64,000 nucleotides of DNA from Verrucomicrobiia bacterium (GTDB lineage: Bacteria; Verrucomicrobiota; Verrucomicrobiia; Limisphaerales; JADLHS01): positions 2,335,360 through 2,399,359 of the forward strand of contig JAMLJH010000001.1 in assembly GCA_023953615.1 (NCBI GenBank), written 5' to 3'. Both the position numbers and the translations under genes were made by a program. How positions within the stretch are numbered: position 1 is the first letter of the stretch; every line of letters starts with the position of its first letter. Under the pieces are notes generated by a model. That model saw nothing but the letters and a program-made list of their open reading frames with translations, searched no databases and had not been told where the DNA came from. Positions 36,563-43,610 of this stretch are shown here, piece after piece.

Positions 36563-38434
36563 ATGCTGAGGCCAACCAGCGTGAGTGAATTGAGTCAAAT
36601 CCAAGCAGCCCTGCGGCGAGTGGCACGCCGCCGCCGCCGGGGCCGTGCCTGGCACGGCTTCTGGCGTGGCGGATTGCTCGGCGCGTCGGTCTGGGGTTTG
36701 AGCCTGGCGTTGTTCAAGCTGATGCCGATTCCCACAGTGGTCCTTTGGTGGACGGGCGCATTGGGGATCGCTTGCGCGGTAATCGGATTTATTGTGGGCG
36801 GTTGGCGTCGCCCGGAGCTTGCGGAAACCGCCCGTTGGGTGGATGTGCAACTGCGGCTACGCGAGCGTTTGAGCACCGCTTTGGAGTTGGCCGCAAACGC
36901 CGATGCCGGTTCGTGGCGGGATTTGGTTTTGCAAGACGCTTTGGGTCAGGTGGCGAAAATTGAGTCCAAAAAGCTGGTGCCGGTGCGTTTCCCTAAAGTG
37001 GCACGCTGGGCTTTGGGGGTGTTGGTGGTGGCAGTGGGATTGGGCTTTATACCGGAATATCGCTCGTCGGCGCATCAGCGTCGTCAAGCCGACACCAAAG
37101 TCATTCAGGAAGCTGGCGCACGCATGTTGGAACTGACGAAACAGGAATTGGCGCAACATCCGCCCGTTCTGGATTCGACCCGCAAATCGCTGGAGGCTCT
37201 GACCGAACTGGGCACGAAACTGGAACGCGTTTCGCTGACGCGCGGCGAGGCCCTGAAAGAAGTGGCGAGCGCCACAAGCCGATTACAGGAGAGTCTGAGC
37301 GGTCTCGGCAAGAATCCCGCCTTGCAAAAAATGACGTCCGCGGCGCGCAGCGGTCGTCCTGCCGAGGACCTGCAAAAGCGGATCGAAGCATTGCAAAAAC
37401 AGTTGGCGGCCCAGGCGGAAGATCCGGAAGCCTTGGAGGACTTGCAGAAGCAGTTGGAACAGATTCAGCAATTGGCGCAGTCCTATGCGCAGCAAACCGG
37501 AGCTTCGGCTGCCGCGGCCCGGCAGCAATTATCGAACGCGCTGAATGCCTTTTCGCAATCGGCGCTGCAGGCCGGCCTCAGTTTGCCGCAACTCGATGAC
37601 GCCATCGCGGCACTGGCGGCGGCAAATCCCGATCAGTTCCTCAAAGACATCACGGCGGCATTGACGGATTTGGACAAGTTGCGGGCGCTCAAGGACAAGT
37701 TGGAATCCCTCCAGGCGCAGGCGGAAAAGTTGGGCCGGGATTTGGCTGAGCAACTCCAGCAGGGCCAGGTGGAAGCCGCTGCCGACACGCTGGAAAAGTT
37801 GGCGGAAAAATTGCAGGCGGCCAATCTGAGTCCGGAGGAAATGCGCGCGATGTTGGAGGAACTTACCAAGGCGCAATCGCCCGCCGGTGAATATGGAGAC
37901 CAGATCGCGGATTTGTTGAAACAAGCCATGGAACAAATGCAACAGGGTGATCAGGGCAAAGGCGCGCAATCCCTCGCCGCCGCCGCGCAGGAACTGAAAG
38001 ATTTGCTCCAGCAATTGGGTGACGCCCAGTCATTGTTGGCGGGCTTGGATAATTTGGATCACGCCTCGCAATCCATCAGCATGGGCCTAGGCTGGGGGCA
38101 ATGCCAGTCGCGCGGAATGAGCTTCAATTGGTTTGCCGATGCGGGCGGCAAAGGTGCCGGCAGCTCGTCAACGGAATCGGGCTTGGCGGATCGTCCGCCC
38201 GAGGCGTTGGCCGGCGACTTTGAGCCAACCAAGATCAAGGGCCAAATCTCGCCGGGCGCGCCCATGCCGAGCATCACTTTGAAAGGCGTGAGCATCAAAG
38301 GTCAGAGCCGGGTGCAATACGAGGAAGCGGCAACCGCCGCTCAAACTGAGGCGCAAGCGGCTTTGAGCCAGGAAAAAATTCCCCGCGCCTACCGTAACGC
38401 GGTGCGGGACTATTTTGATGATTTGAAGCAGTAG
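36563..38434 (+). CDS. large coiled-coil membrane protein of a MoxR/DUF58/BatA operon
   Basis: A 623-residue protein with an Arg-rich start, two close membrane helices (about residues 34-54 and 58-80), a third near 150-168, and then over 350 residues of Gln/Ala/Leu-rich coiled coil. A Gly/Ser-rich segment (about 520-540) leads to a short conserved-looking tail. I do not assign a family with certainty; it resembles the DUF4175-like coiled-coil proteins that accompany MoxR, DUF58 and BatA-type genes. Here moxR follows after a 143-base palindromic gap, so a role in the same envelope-associated complex is likely. Confidence 0.7.
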   Translation: MLRPTSVSELSQIQAALRRVARRRRRGRAWHGFWRGGLLGASVWGLSLALFKLMPIPTVVLWWTGALGIACAVIGFIVGGWRRPELAETARWVDVQLRLRERLSTALELAANADAGSWRDLVLQDALGQVAKIESKKLVPVRFPKVARWALGVLVVAVGLGFIPEYRSSAHQRRQADTKVIQEAGARMLELTKQELAQHPPVLDSTRKSLEALTELGTKLERVSLTRGEALKEVASATSRLQESLSGLGKNPALQKMTSAARSGRPAEDLQKRIEALQKQLAAQAEDPEALEDLQKQLEQIQQLAQSYAQQTGASAAAARQQLSNALNAFSQSALQAGLSLPQLDDAIAALAAANPDQFLKDITAALTDLDKLRALKDKLESLQAQAEKLGRDLAEQLQQGQVEAAADTLEKLAEKLQAANLSPEEMRAMLEELTKAQSPAGEYGDQIADLLKQAMEQMQQGDQGKGAQSLAAAAQELKDLLQQLGDAQSLLAGLDNLDHASQSISMGLGWGQCQSRGMSFNWFADAGGKGAGSSSTESGLADRPPEALAGDFEPTKIKGQISPGAPMPSITLKGVSIKGQSRVQYEEAATAAQTEAQAALSQEKIPRAYRNAVRDYFDDLKQ

Positions 38435-38577
38435 GCGGAGTTGCGGCGTGACAAAGTGAAAATGTCAAAACGTTAAATCGTTACATGGTTGCCACGTGAC
38501 GCATTCTGCCGCGAAGTCGTTCTAACGATGTAACATTTTAACTTTGTAACGATTTAACGAGATCCATTTATCAACCC
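38435..38577. repeat. TAACG-type palindromic intergenic element, copy 3
   Basis: The gap before moxR has a perfect 15-bp inverted repeat, CGTTAAATCGTTACA at 38471-38485 and TGTAACGATTTAACG at 38545-38559, plus internal AACGATGTAACATTTTAAC units. It shares motif and architecture with the elements beside nuoK. Confidence 0.75.
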
Positions 38578-39579
38578 ATGAGCACTGAATCGCAAATCCA
38601 ATCTTTTCGCACCACCTATGCCGCGCTGCGTGGTGAGATCGCCAAAGTCATCGTCGGTCATGACGAGATCGTCGCGCACACCTTGATCGCGCTGTTTGCG
38701 GGCGGCCATGTGCTTTTGGAAGGGGTGCCCGGTCTTGGCAAGACCCTGCTGATCCGGACGCTGAGCGAGGTGCTCGATCTTGGTTTTAATCGCATCCAAT
38801 TCACGCCCGACCTCATGCCGGCGGATATCCTCGGCACAAATCTGGTCATGGAAAGCGATTCCGGGCGGCGCGAGTTTCAGTTTCAACGCGGCCCCATTTT
38901 CGCGCACCTGATTCTTGCCGACGAAATCAATCGCGCCACGCCCAAGACGCAAAGCGCCATGCTCGAAGCCATGCAGGAAAAACAAGTCACTGCCGGCGGC
39001 GAACTCCGCAAACTCAGCGAACCCTTCTTTGTCATGGCCACGCAAAACCCGATTGACCAGGAAGGCACGTATCCGCTGCCCGAAGCGCAACTGGATCGCT
39101 TCTTCTTCAAAATCCTCGTCGGCTATCCGAGCGCGGCGGATTTGAACGAAGTCATCAACCGCACCACTGCTGGCGCCCGTGCCGAAGTGAACAAGGTTTT
39201 GACCCGCGAAAATTTATTGAAACTGATGAAGCTCGTCCGCGAAGTGCCGGTCGCGTCGCATGTGAAGGATTACGCCGTACGCCTCGTGCTGGCCACGCAT
39301 CCCAAAACCGACACCGCGGCGTCGATTGCGAATCAATATCTCCGCTTCGGCAGCAGTCCGCGCGGCGCGCAAACGCTCATTCTGGCCGGCAAAGTCCGCG
39401 CGCTCACGCAAGGCCGCTTCAACGTCAGCTTCGAGGACATCCAGACCGCCGCGCTGTCCGCGTTGCGCCACCGCCTCATCCCGAATTTCGAAGCCGAAGC
39501 CGAAGGCATCACCACCGACCACGTCATCGCGCAGATTTTGCGAGACGTGCCGGTGACGGCGGAGGCGGTGAACGCTTAA
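38578..39579 (+). CDS. MoxR family AAA+ ATPase
   Basis: A 333-residue MoxR-type AAA+ ATPase, a chaperone-like factor that usually works with von Willebrand A domain partners. Walker A is GVPGLGKT (residues 49-56), Walker B LILADEINRATPKTQSA, sensor 1 FVMATQNPIDQEGTYPLPEAQLDRF, and the C-terminal lid contains FGSSPRGAQTLI. Its natural partner genes, DUF58 and a BatA-type vWA protein, lie downstream but are separated from it by guest DNA of about 2.5 kb. Family assignment is firm; the client protein is unknown. Confidence 0.95.
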   Translation: MSTESQIQSFRTTYAALRGEIAKVIVGHDEIVAHTLIALFAGGHVLLEGVPGLGKTLLIRTLSEVLDLGFNRIQFTPDLMPADILGTNLVMESDSGRREFQFQRGPIFAHLILADEINRATPKTQSAMLEAMQEKQVTAGGELRKLSEPFFVMATQNPIDQEGTYPLPEAQLDRFFFKILVGYPSAADLNEVINRTTAGARAEVNKVLTRENLLKLMKLVREVPVASHVKDYAVRLVLATHPKTDTAASIANQYLRFGSSPRGAQTLILAGKVRALTQGRFNVSFEDIQTAALSALRHRLIPNFEAEAEGITTDHVIAQILRDVPVTAEAVNA

Positions 39580-39608
39580 TCCTAAACAAACATAACCAAT
39601 AAAAACAT

Positions 39609-40316
39609 ATGGCCGACGAGAAGAAGACTTCGTTCCCGAAAATGCCAACGAAAAACTGGTGGGCGTTAAGGGATAAATTTAAACAAACGATTCCGACCAC
39701 CGTCACTGACAATTACGTCGCTTCGGTGCTTAACATGACGCAGGATTCAGCGCGTGCGAATGTTCTAACGCCTTTGAAGTTAGTGGGTATTGTCACCGCG
39801 GAGGGAAAGCCAACTGAGTTGGCGAAACAGTGGCGCGACGACCAACAGTATCCCAAGGTCTGCGAAACAATTCGTAACAGCGTTTATCCGAAAGAGCTTC
39901 TTGAGGCGTTTCATTCCCCTACCGAGGTAACAGAGGGAATCGAACGCTGGTTCATGAACCACTCGGGGGTCGGAGCGCCCGCCGCCAAAATGTTTGCGTC
40001 CTTTTACGTTCTGCTTTGCGAGGCAGACTTCAGCAAGGCGAAAGAGGCAGCCAAGGCAAACTCGAAAGAAGGCAGAAAGAGTGATCCCGTAGCAAAGCCG
40101 CAAAAAGTAAAAGCGCCGGCAGTTAAACAGAAGGGAGTTCATGATGGATCGGGCGGAGCGCATCTACATCCTTCCACTTCCTCGTCACCTTCACTGCACA
40201 TTGACGTCCAAGTTCATATCGCTTCGGATGCATCGGCAGAACAAATTGATAGAATTTTCGCTAGTATGGCCAAGCATCTAAAGGGTGTGCAGCACACCCA
40301 AGAATCCAGTGAATGA
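39609..40316 (+). CDS. DUF5343 domain protein
   Basis: A 235-residue protein that fits DUF5343: an N-terminal segment resembling a winged helix (KNWWALRDKFKQTIPTTVTDNYVASVL), a helical middle, a Lys-rich linker and a conserved C-terminal strand-helix unit (IDVQVHIASDASAEQIDRIF). The function is unknown. Its last bases overlap the start of the next gene (ATGA), so the two form a coupled pair. The pair lies between moxR and DUF58, where no operon function calls for it, which suggests a mobile or defence-like module. Confidence 0.7.
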   Translation: MADEKKTSFPKMPTKNWWALRDKFKQTIPTTVTDNYVASVLNMTQDSARANVLTPLKLVGIVTAEGKPTELAKQWRDDQQYPKVCETIRNSVYPKELLEAFHSPTEVTEGIERWFMNHSGVGAPAAKMFASFYVLLCEADFSKAKEAAKANSKEGRKSDPVAKPQKVKAPAVKQKGVHDGSGGAHLHPSTSSSPSLHIDVQVHIASDASAEQIDRIFASMAKHLKGVQHTQESSE

Positions 40317-40828
40317 GCGAACTAAGGCACTCAGCTTTGGCCCTTGCTAAGGCCCTGCAGAAGGATTGTGATCAAGAGCATCGCCCCTCTTCTGCGGGAG
40401 CGGCTGCCAAGTCGGACAAAGTAGTTTATTTTGCGATGGTCAAAAGCACGCGAGGCTACATTGAGCAAATCGTTCATCAGATCAATGGAGCCTACGAGCG
40501 TGGCTGGCATGACGCTTGTGCGGTCATGATTCGACGGCTCGTTGAAACTCTGATTATTGAAACCTTCGAGGCGCACTCCATCGCTCATAAAATCAAAAAT
40601 TCAAAAGGTGATTTTTTCTTTTTGAGCGACCTGATTCCTCTGACGATTTCTGAGACCAGTTGGAATCTTGGCCGAAATACAAAGCAGGCATTACCTCGGC
40701 TCAAAGATGTTGGCGACAAGTCCGCTCACAGCAGACGGTTTGTCGCGCATCGCGAAGACATCGACAAGGTCATAACAGATTTGAGAGTTGTCGTGCAGGA
40801 GTTGTTATTTCTCGCCAAATTGAAATAA
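40313..40828 (+). CDS. HEPN/DUF4145-like protein paired with DUF5343
   Basis: A 171-residue, largely helical protein. The segment ACAVMIRRLVETLIIETF and the later KDVGDKSAHSRRFVAHRED resemble DUF4145/HEPN-type proteins, which have a conserved His/Arg region after a 'G..AAH' turn. An R-X4-H pattern, Arg141 to His146, lies at the place expected for HEPN RNases. It is coupled to the DUF5343 gene by an ATGA overlap. Many HEPN proteins are toxins or abortive-infection RNases, but here the class assignment itself is only moderately supported. It is directly followed by a truncated copy of the DUF58 start. Confidence 0.6.
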   Translation: MSELRHSALALAKALQKDCDQEHRPSSAGAAAKSDKVVYFAMVKSTRGYIEQIVHQINGAYERGWHDACAVMIRRLVETLIIETFEAHSIAHKIKNSKGDFFFLSDLIPLTISETSWNLGRNTKQALPRLKDVGDKSAHSRRFVAHREDIDKVITDLRVVVQELLFLAKLK

Positions 40829-40905
40829 ATGAGCGCACTCCTCACTCCTGAACTTCTGCGCTGGCTGGAGCAATTTCAATTGCTCGCGGCGTGGCGCGCG
40901 TGCCT
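40829..40905 (+). pseudogene. truncated 5' copy of the DUF58 gene (about 24 codons)
   Basis: Immediately after the HEPN-like gene a frame begins MSALLTPELL, then LEQFQLLAA, matching the start of the complete DUF58 gene at 42140 (MSSLLTPELLRRLEQFQLLAA). Of 24 codons, about eight differ only synonymously and three change the residue (A/S, W/R, W/R). After a shared CGCGCG the sequence turns into REP array. This marks the original position of the DUF58 start before the REP/transposase block was inserted or imported. Confidence 0.85.
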
Positions 40906-40938
40906 TCCCCCATCCGCGAAGCGGATGAACGTGAATAG

Positions 40939-41418
40939 CCGTGGGTGCCAACCCACGGAACAATGTTCCAAAATCAAATTCGACCCTGAAAGGGTCGAAC
41001 AACGCATTATTCCGCCCTTTCAGGGCGGGATTGTTTGCTTGTCGCCGTTCCGTGGGTGTCAACCCATGGAAAACCATCGAAAAACAAACCCGACCCCGAA
41101 GGGGTCGCACCATCATTCATCCCACCACTCGCGTCGAATTCACAGATGCCATAAATCAATCGCCGCATGGTTCGGCCCTTTCAGGGCCGATGATAATTGT
41201 GATCGCATTCCGTGGGTTTTACCCACGGAAAATCGTCGCAAAACAAATCCGACCCCAAAGGGGTCGCACCGTCAATCATCCAAACCCATATTTCACATCC
41301 GCCCGACGTGTCATCAACCAACCGGCCTTTGGTTCGGCCCTTTCAGGGCCGCGGCTTTTTTTGCCGCGCTACCGTGGGTTGCACCCACGGCTATTCATGT
41401 TGTTCGCCTCCGGCGAAC
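40939..41418. repeat. array of REP hairpins upstream of the second transposase
   Basis: Eleven short hairpins of four types alternate. CCGTGGGT/ACCCACGG stems are at 40939, 41050, 41210 and 41372; CGACCC/GGGTCG stems at 40981, 41091 and 41250; CGGCCCT/AGGGCCG or CCGCCCT/AGGGCGG stems with loop TTC at 41012, 41173 and 41335; and GTTCGCC/GGCGAAC at 41402-41418. Loops are 3-4 bases. Stem changes are mostly compensatory. Spacers are about 15-70 bases and not identical, so it is not a CRISPR array. Confidence 0.9.
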
Positions 41419-41497
41419 GGTCGAATCTAATGTTTACGGTAATTGTTCGCCCGCAACAACCCGGCAACGGTTGCACTTTTACAAACTCCTAAACGCC

Positions 41498-41944
41498 ATG
41501 CCCACGTTCACCCAAATTTATTACCACATCGTCTTCTCGACGAAGAACCGGGAGCGTGTGCTCCTCACCAACAAACGTGATGACCTTTTCCGCTACACCT
41601 GGGGCATTCTGAAAAATAAAGACTGCCACCTCTACCGGATTGGCGGCGTGGAAGATCATGTCCATGTTTTGACCGAGATTCATCCCACCATTGCGCTGGC
41701 CGATTTGGTAAAAGACATCAAAATCAGCACCAGCAGTTGGATTAAACAAAACCACGTTTTCCCCGGCTTCGATCATTGGCAAGAGGGTTACGGCGCATTC
41801 ACGGTCTCGCACAGTGACAAAGACGCGGTGATTGAATACATCAAAGGGCAGGAAGAACATCACAAGAAAATTTTATTCAAGGACGAGTTGCGTGAATTTC
41901 TGATTAAACATGGGGTAACATTCGATGAAAAATATCTGGTTTGA
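41498..41944 (+). CDS. REP-associated tyrosine transposase (Y1/IS200-like)
   Basis: A 148-residue Y1 transposase. It opens with the typical QIYYHIVFSTKNRE; the HUH motif is HVH at residues 54-56 (VEDHVHVLTEIHP), and the likely nucleophile is Tyr114 in VIEYIKGQEEHH. The GYGAFTVSHS segment is shared with the transposase at 11632 although the two are clearly different copies. It is embedded in REP hairpins on both sides, with the larger array upstream and a three-hairpin set downstream. The block separates the two DUF58 starts. Confidence 0.92.
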   Translation: MPTFTQIYYHIVFSTKNRERVLLTNKRDDLFRYTWGILKNKDCHLYRIGGVEDHVHVLTEIHPTIALADLVKDIKISTSSWIKQNHVFPGFDHWQEGYGAFTVSHSDKDAVIEYIKGQEEHHKKILFKDELREFLIKHGVTFDEKYLV

Positions 41945-41963
41945 TTGCGCAGGCGATTTGTTT

Positions 41964-42048
41964 CGCCCTTTCAGGGCGAGATTATTTTCACAATCGCTAT
42001 TCCGTGGGTTTCACCCACGGCTATTCAAGTTGTTCGCCTCCGGCGAAC
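41964..42048. repeat. REP hairpins downstream of the second transposase
   Basis: Three hairpins repeat the upstream set: CGCCCT/AGGGCG with loop TTC at 41964-41978, CCGTGGGT/ACCCACGG at 42002-42020, and GTTCGCC/GGCGAAC at 42032-42048, in the same order as the end of the upstream array. Confidence 0.88.
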
Positions 42049-42139
42049 TGGAACGCGCACGGCAAAACCACAAGGCCGCTATTCCCGAAGTGCTTCATTC
42101 TCCCATTTTTTGCGTCGTTGCGCCTTTGCGTTAAAACTC

Positions 42140-43117
42140 ATGTCTTCACTGCTCACCCCCGAACTTCTCCGCCGCTTGGAGCAATTCCAATTGCTCGCTG
42201 CGCGGCGCGCGAAGAGTTCCGCCAAGGGCGAGCGCCGCAGTCGTGCGCGCGGCCAATCCGTCGAGTTCGCCGACCATCGTAGCTACGTTCCCGGCGACGA
42301 TTTTCGTTATCTCGATTGGAATCTGTTTGGGCGACTGGATCGCCTGTTCCTCAAGCTTTATGAGGAGGAACGCGAACTGCCGGTGCGCATTTTCCTCGAT
42401 GCCAGTGAATCCATGACTTTCGGTGAACCACGCAAATTTGATTTTGCCCGTCAGGTCGCCGCCGCCATCGGCTACGTGGCGTTGTGCGGGTTTGATCGCG
42501 TCAGCGTCATCCCCTTTCCCGGTGCGGAATTCGGAGTGCGGGGTGCGGAATCACCAAGCGGCGCGGCGGACGCAAATGTTCCGCACTCCGCACTCCGCAC
42601 TCCGCATTCATCCGAGGAGTTGGCAGCGCGTGGCGCATTGCGAAGCGTCCGTGGAAAGAAGTCTTCGATGCAATTTTTCCACAACCTTAATGCCCTCACC
42701 GCGGGCGGCGGCGCGGATTTGAATGCAGCCTTGCGGCGCGGCGCATTGGAAGCGCGTCACACCGGCCTCGCCATTGTGTTGAGCGATTTTCTCGATCCTG
42801 CCGGTTACGAAGCGGGCTTGATCGCATTGGTCGGGCGTGGCTTTCAAGTGAACTGCGTCCAGATTCTCGCGCCGGAAGAATTGTCGCCTTCGACATTTGG
42901 TGATTTGCGCCTCGTGGATTCCGAGAGTGGCGGCCAGCAGGAAGTCACGTTTGGTCGCTACCGCATGAAGGCTTATCAGCAGACCGTGCAGAATTTCGTT
43001 CAACGCCTCCGCGAGTATTGCACGAACCGGGGCATCAACTTCTTCATGGCCCCATCGAACATGGATCTTCAGGATTTGCTGCTGAAACAGCTAAGGAAAT
43101 CGGAGGTGTGGGGCTAG
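42140..43117 (+). CDS. DUF58 domain protein with in-frame palindromic insert
   Basis: A 325-residue DUF58/vWA-like protein that normally partners MoxR. The family motif is seen as RSYVPGDDFRYLDWN (about residues 48-61) and the MIDAS-like site as FLDASESM (Asp87, Ser89, Ser91). Near residues 129-157 an odd stretch (FGVRGAESPSG, then PHSALRTPHSS) is encoded by an inverted repeat of GTGCGGA units and is absent from what the fold needs, so it looks like a repeat element that entered in frame. The first 24 codons are duplicated upstream at 40829. This is the intact copy. Confidence 0.9.
   Translation: MSSLLTPELLRRLEQFQLLAARRAKSSAKGERRSRARGQSVEFADHRSYVPGDDFRYLDWNLFGRLDRLFLKLYEEERELPVRIFLDASESMTFGEPRKFDFARQVAAAIGYVALCGFDRVSVIPFPGAEFGVRGAESPSGAADANVPHSALRTPHSSEELAARGALRSVRGKKSSMQFFHNLNALTAGGGADLNAALRRGALEARHTGLAIVLSDFLDPAGYEAGLIALVGRGFQVNCVQILAPEELSPSTFGDLRLVDSESGGQQEVTFGRYRMKAYQQTVQNFVQRLREYCTNRGINFFMAPSNMDLQDLLLKQLRKSEVWG
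42527..42609. repeat. palindromic GTGCGGA element inside the DUF58 gene
   Basis: Left arm 42527-42550 contains GGAGTGCGGGGTGCGGAA. Right arm 42579-42609 is TTCCGCACTCCGCAC followed by two more CTCCGCA units, the reverse complement of the left arm with one extra unit. The insertion keeps the reading frame and adds about 28 residues. Confidence 0.8.
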
Positions 43118-43121
43118 GCGG

Positions 43122-43600
43122 AGCGAGGATGGAAGATTGAGAATGGAGGATGGAAATTTATGGCAGTCATCCAAAGTTTTAGAGACTTGAAGGTATATCA
43201 AGCTGCGCGAATCGAAGCTCGCAAGGTCTTCGAGACAACACGCGTTTTTCCGGTTGAAGAAAAATATTCGTTGACGGATCAAATCCGTCGGTCATCCCGT
43301 GCGGTGAGTGCCATGATCGCCGAAGGGTGGGCGCGGCGACGTTATCAAGCTGCGTTCGTGAATAAGATAAACGAGGCGCTTGGCGAAGCGATGGAAACTC
43401 AAGCGTGGCTTGATCATGCTCTGGATTGCGCTTACCTCAATCCCGATAAATACCGCGAGCTTGATGCAGCCTGGCAATCCATCGGCGCAATGCTCCACAA
43501 GATGATGGGCCGGGCGGACACATTTTGCCCGAAGCTTGAATCACACGCCTGACCTTGCGAATGAAATCCATTCTCCATCCTCCATCCTCCATCCTCGCAG
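43122..43600. repeat. inverted repeats bounding the four-helix-bundle gene
   Basis: Left arm 43122-43159 is GA-rich (GCGAGGATGGAAGATT, then GAATGGAGGATGGAAATTT). Right arm 43564-43600 is its imperfect reverse complement (AAATCCATTC, then TCCATCC units, then CTCGC). The gene's ATG directly follows the left arm; the ribosome-binding site of the next gene directly follows the right arm. Confidence 0.8.
43160..43552 (+). CDS. four helix bundle protein (23S rRNA IVP-like family)
   Basis: A 130-residue protein of the four-helix-bundle family first seen in 23S rRNA intervening sequences. Typical marks are SFRDLKVYQAARIEARKVFE at the start, LTDQIRRSSRAVSAMIAEGWARR in the second helix, and INEALGEAMETQAWLDHAL in the third. 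The function is unknown. It lies between DUF58 and the BatA-type gene with inverted repeats at both borders, so it is best read as a mobile insert that leaves downstream translation signals intact. Confidence 0.92.
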   Translation: MAVIQSFRDLKVYQAARIEARKVFETTRVFPVEEKYSLTDQIRRSSRAVSAMIAEGWARRRYQAAFVNKINEALGEAMETQAWLDHALDCAYLNPDKYRELDAAWQSIGAMLHKMMGRADTFCPKLESHA

Positions 43601-43610
43601 GAGGCCGCGC

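Noticed and set aside
40939..41418. Repeat array considered as a CRISPR locus.
   Set aside because: Repeats are short palindromes of four types with unequal spacers, and a RAYT, not cas genes, lies next to them.
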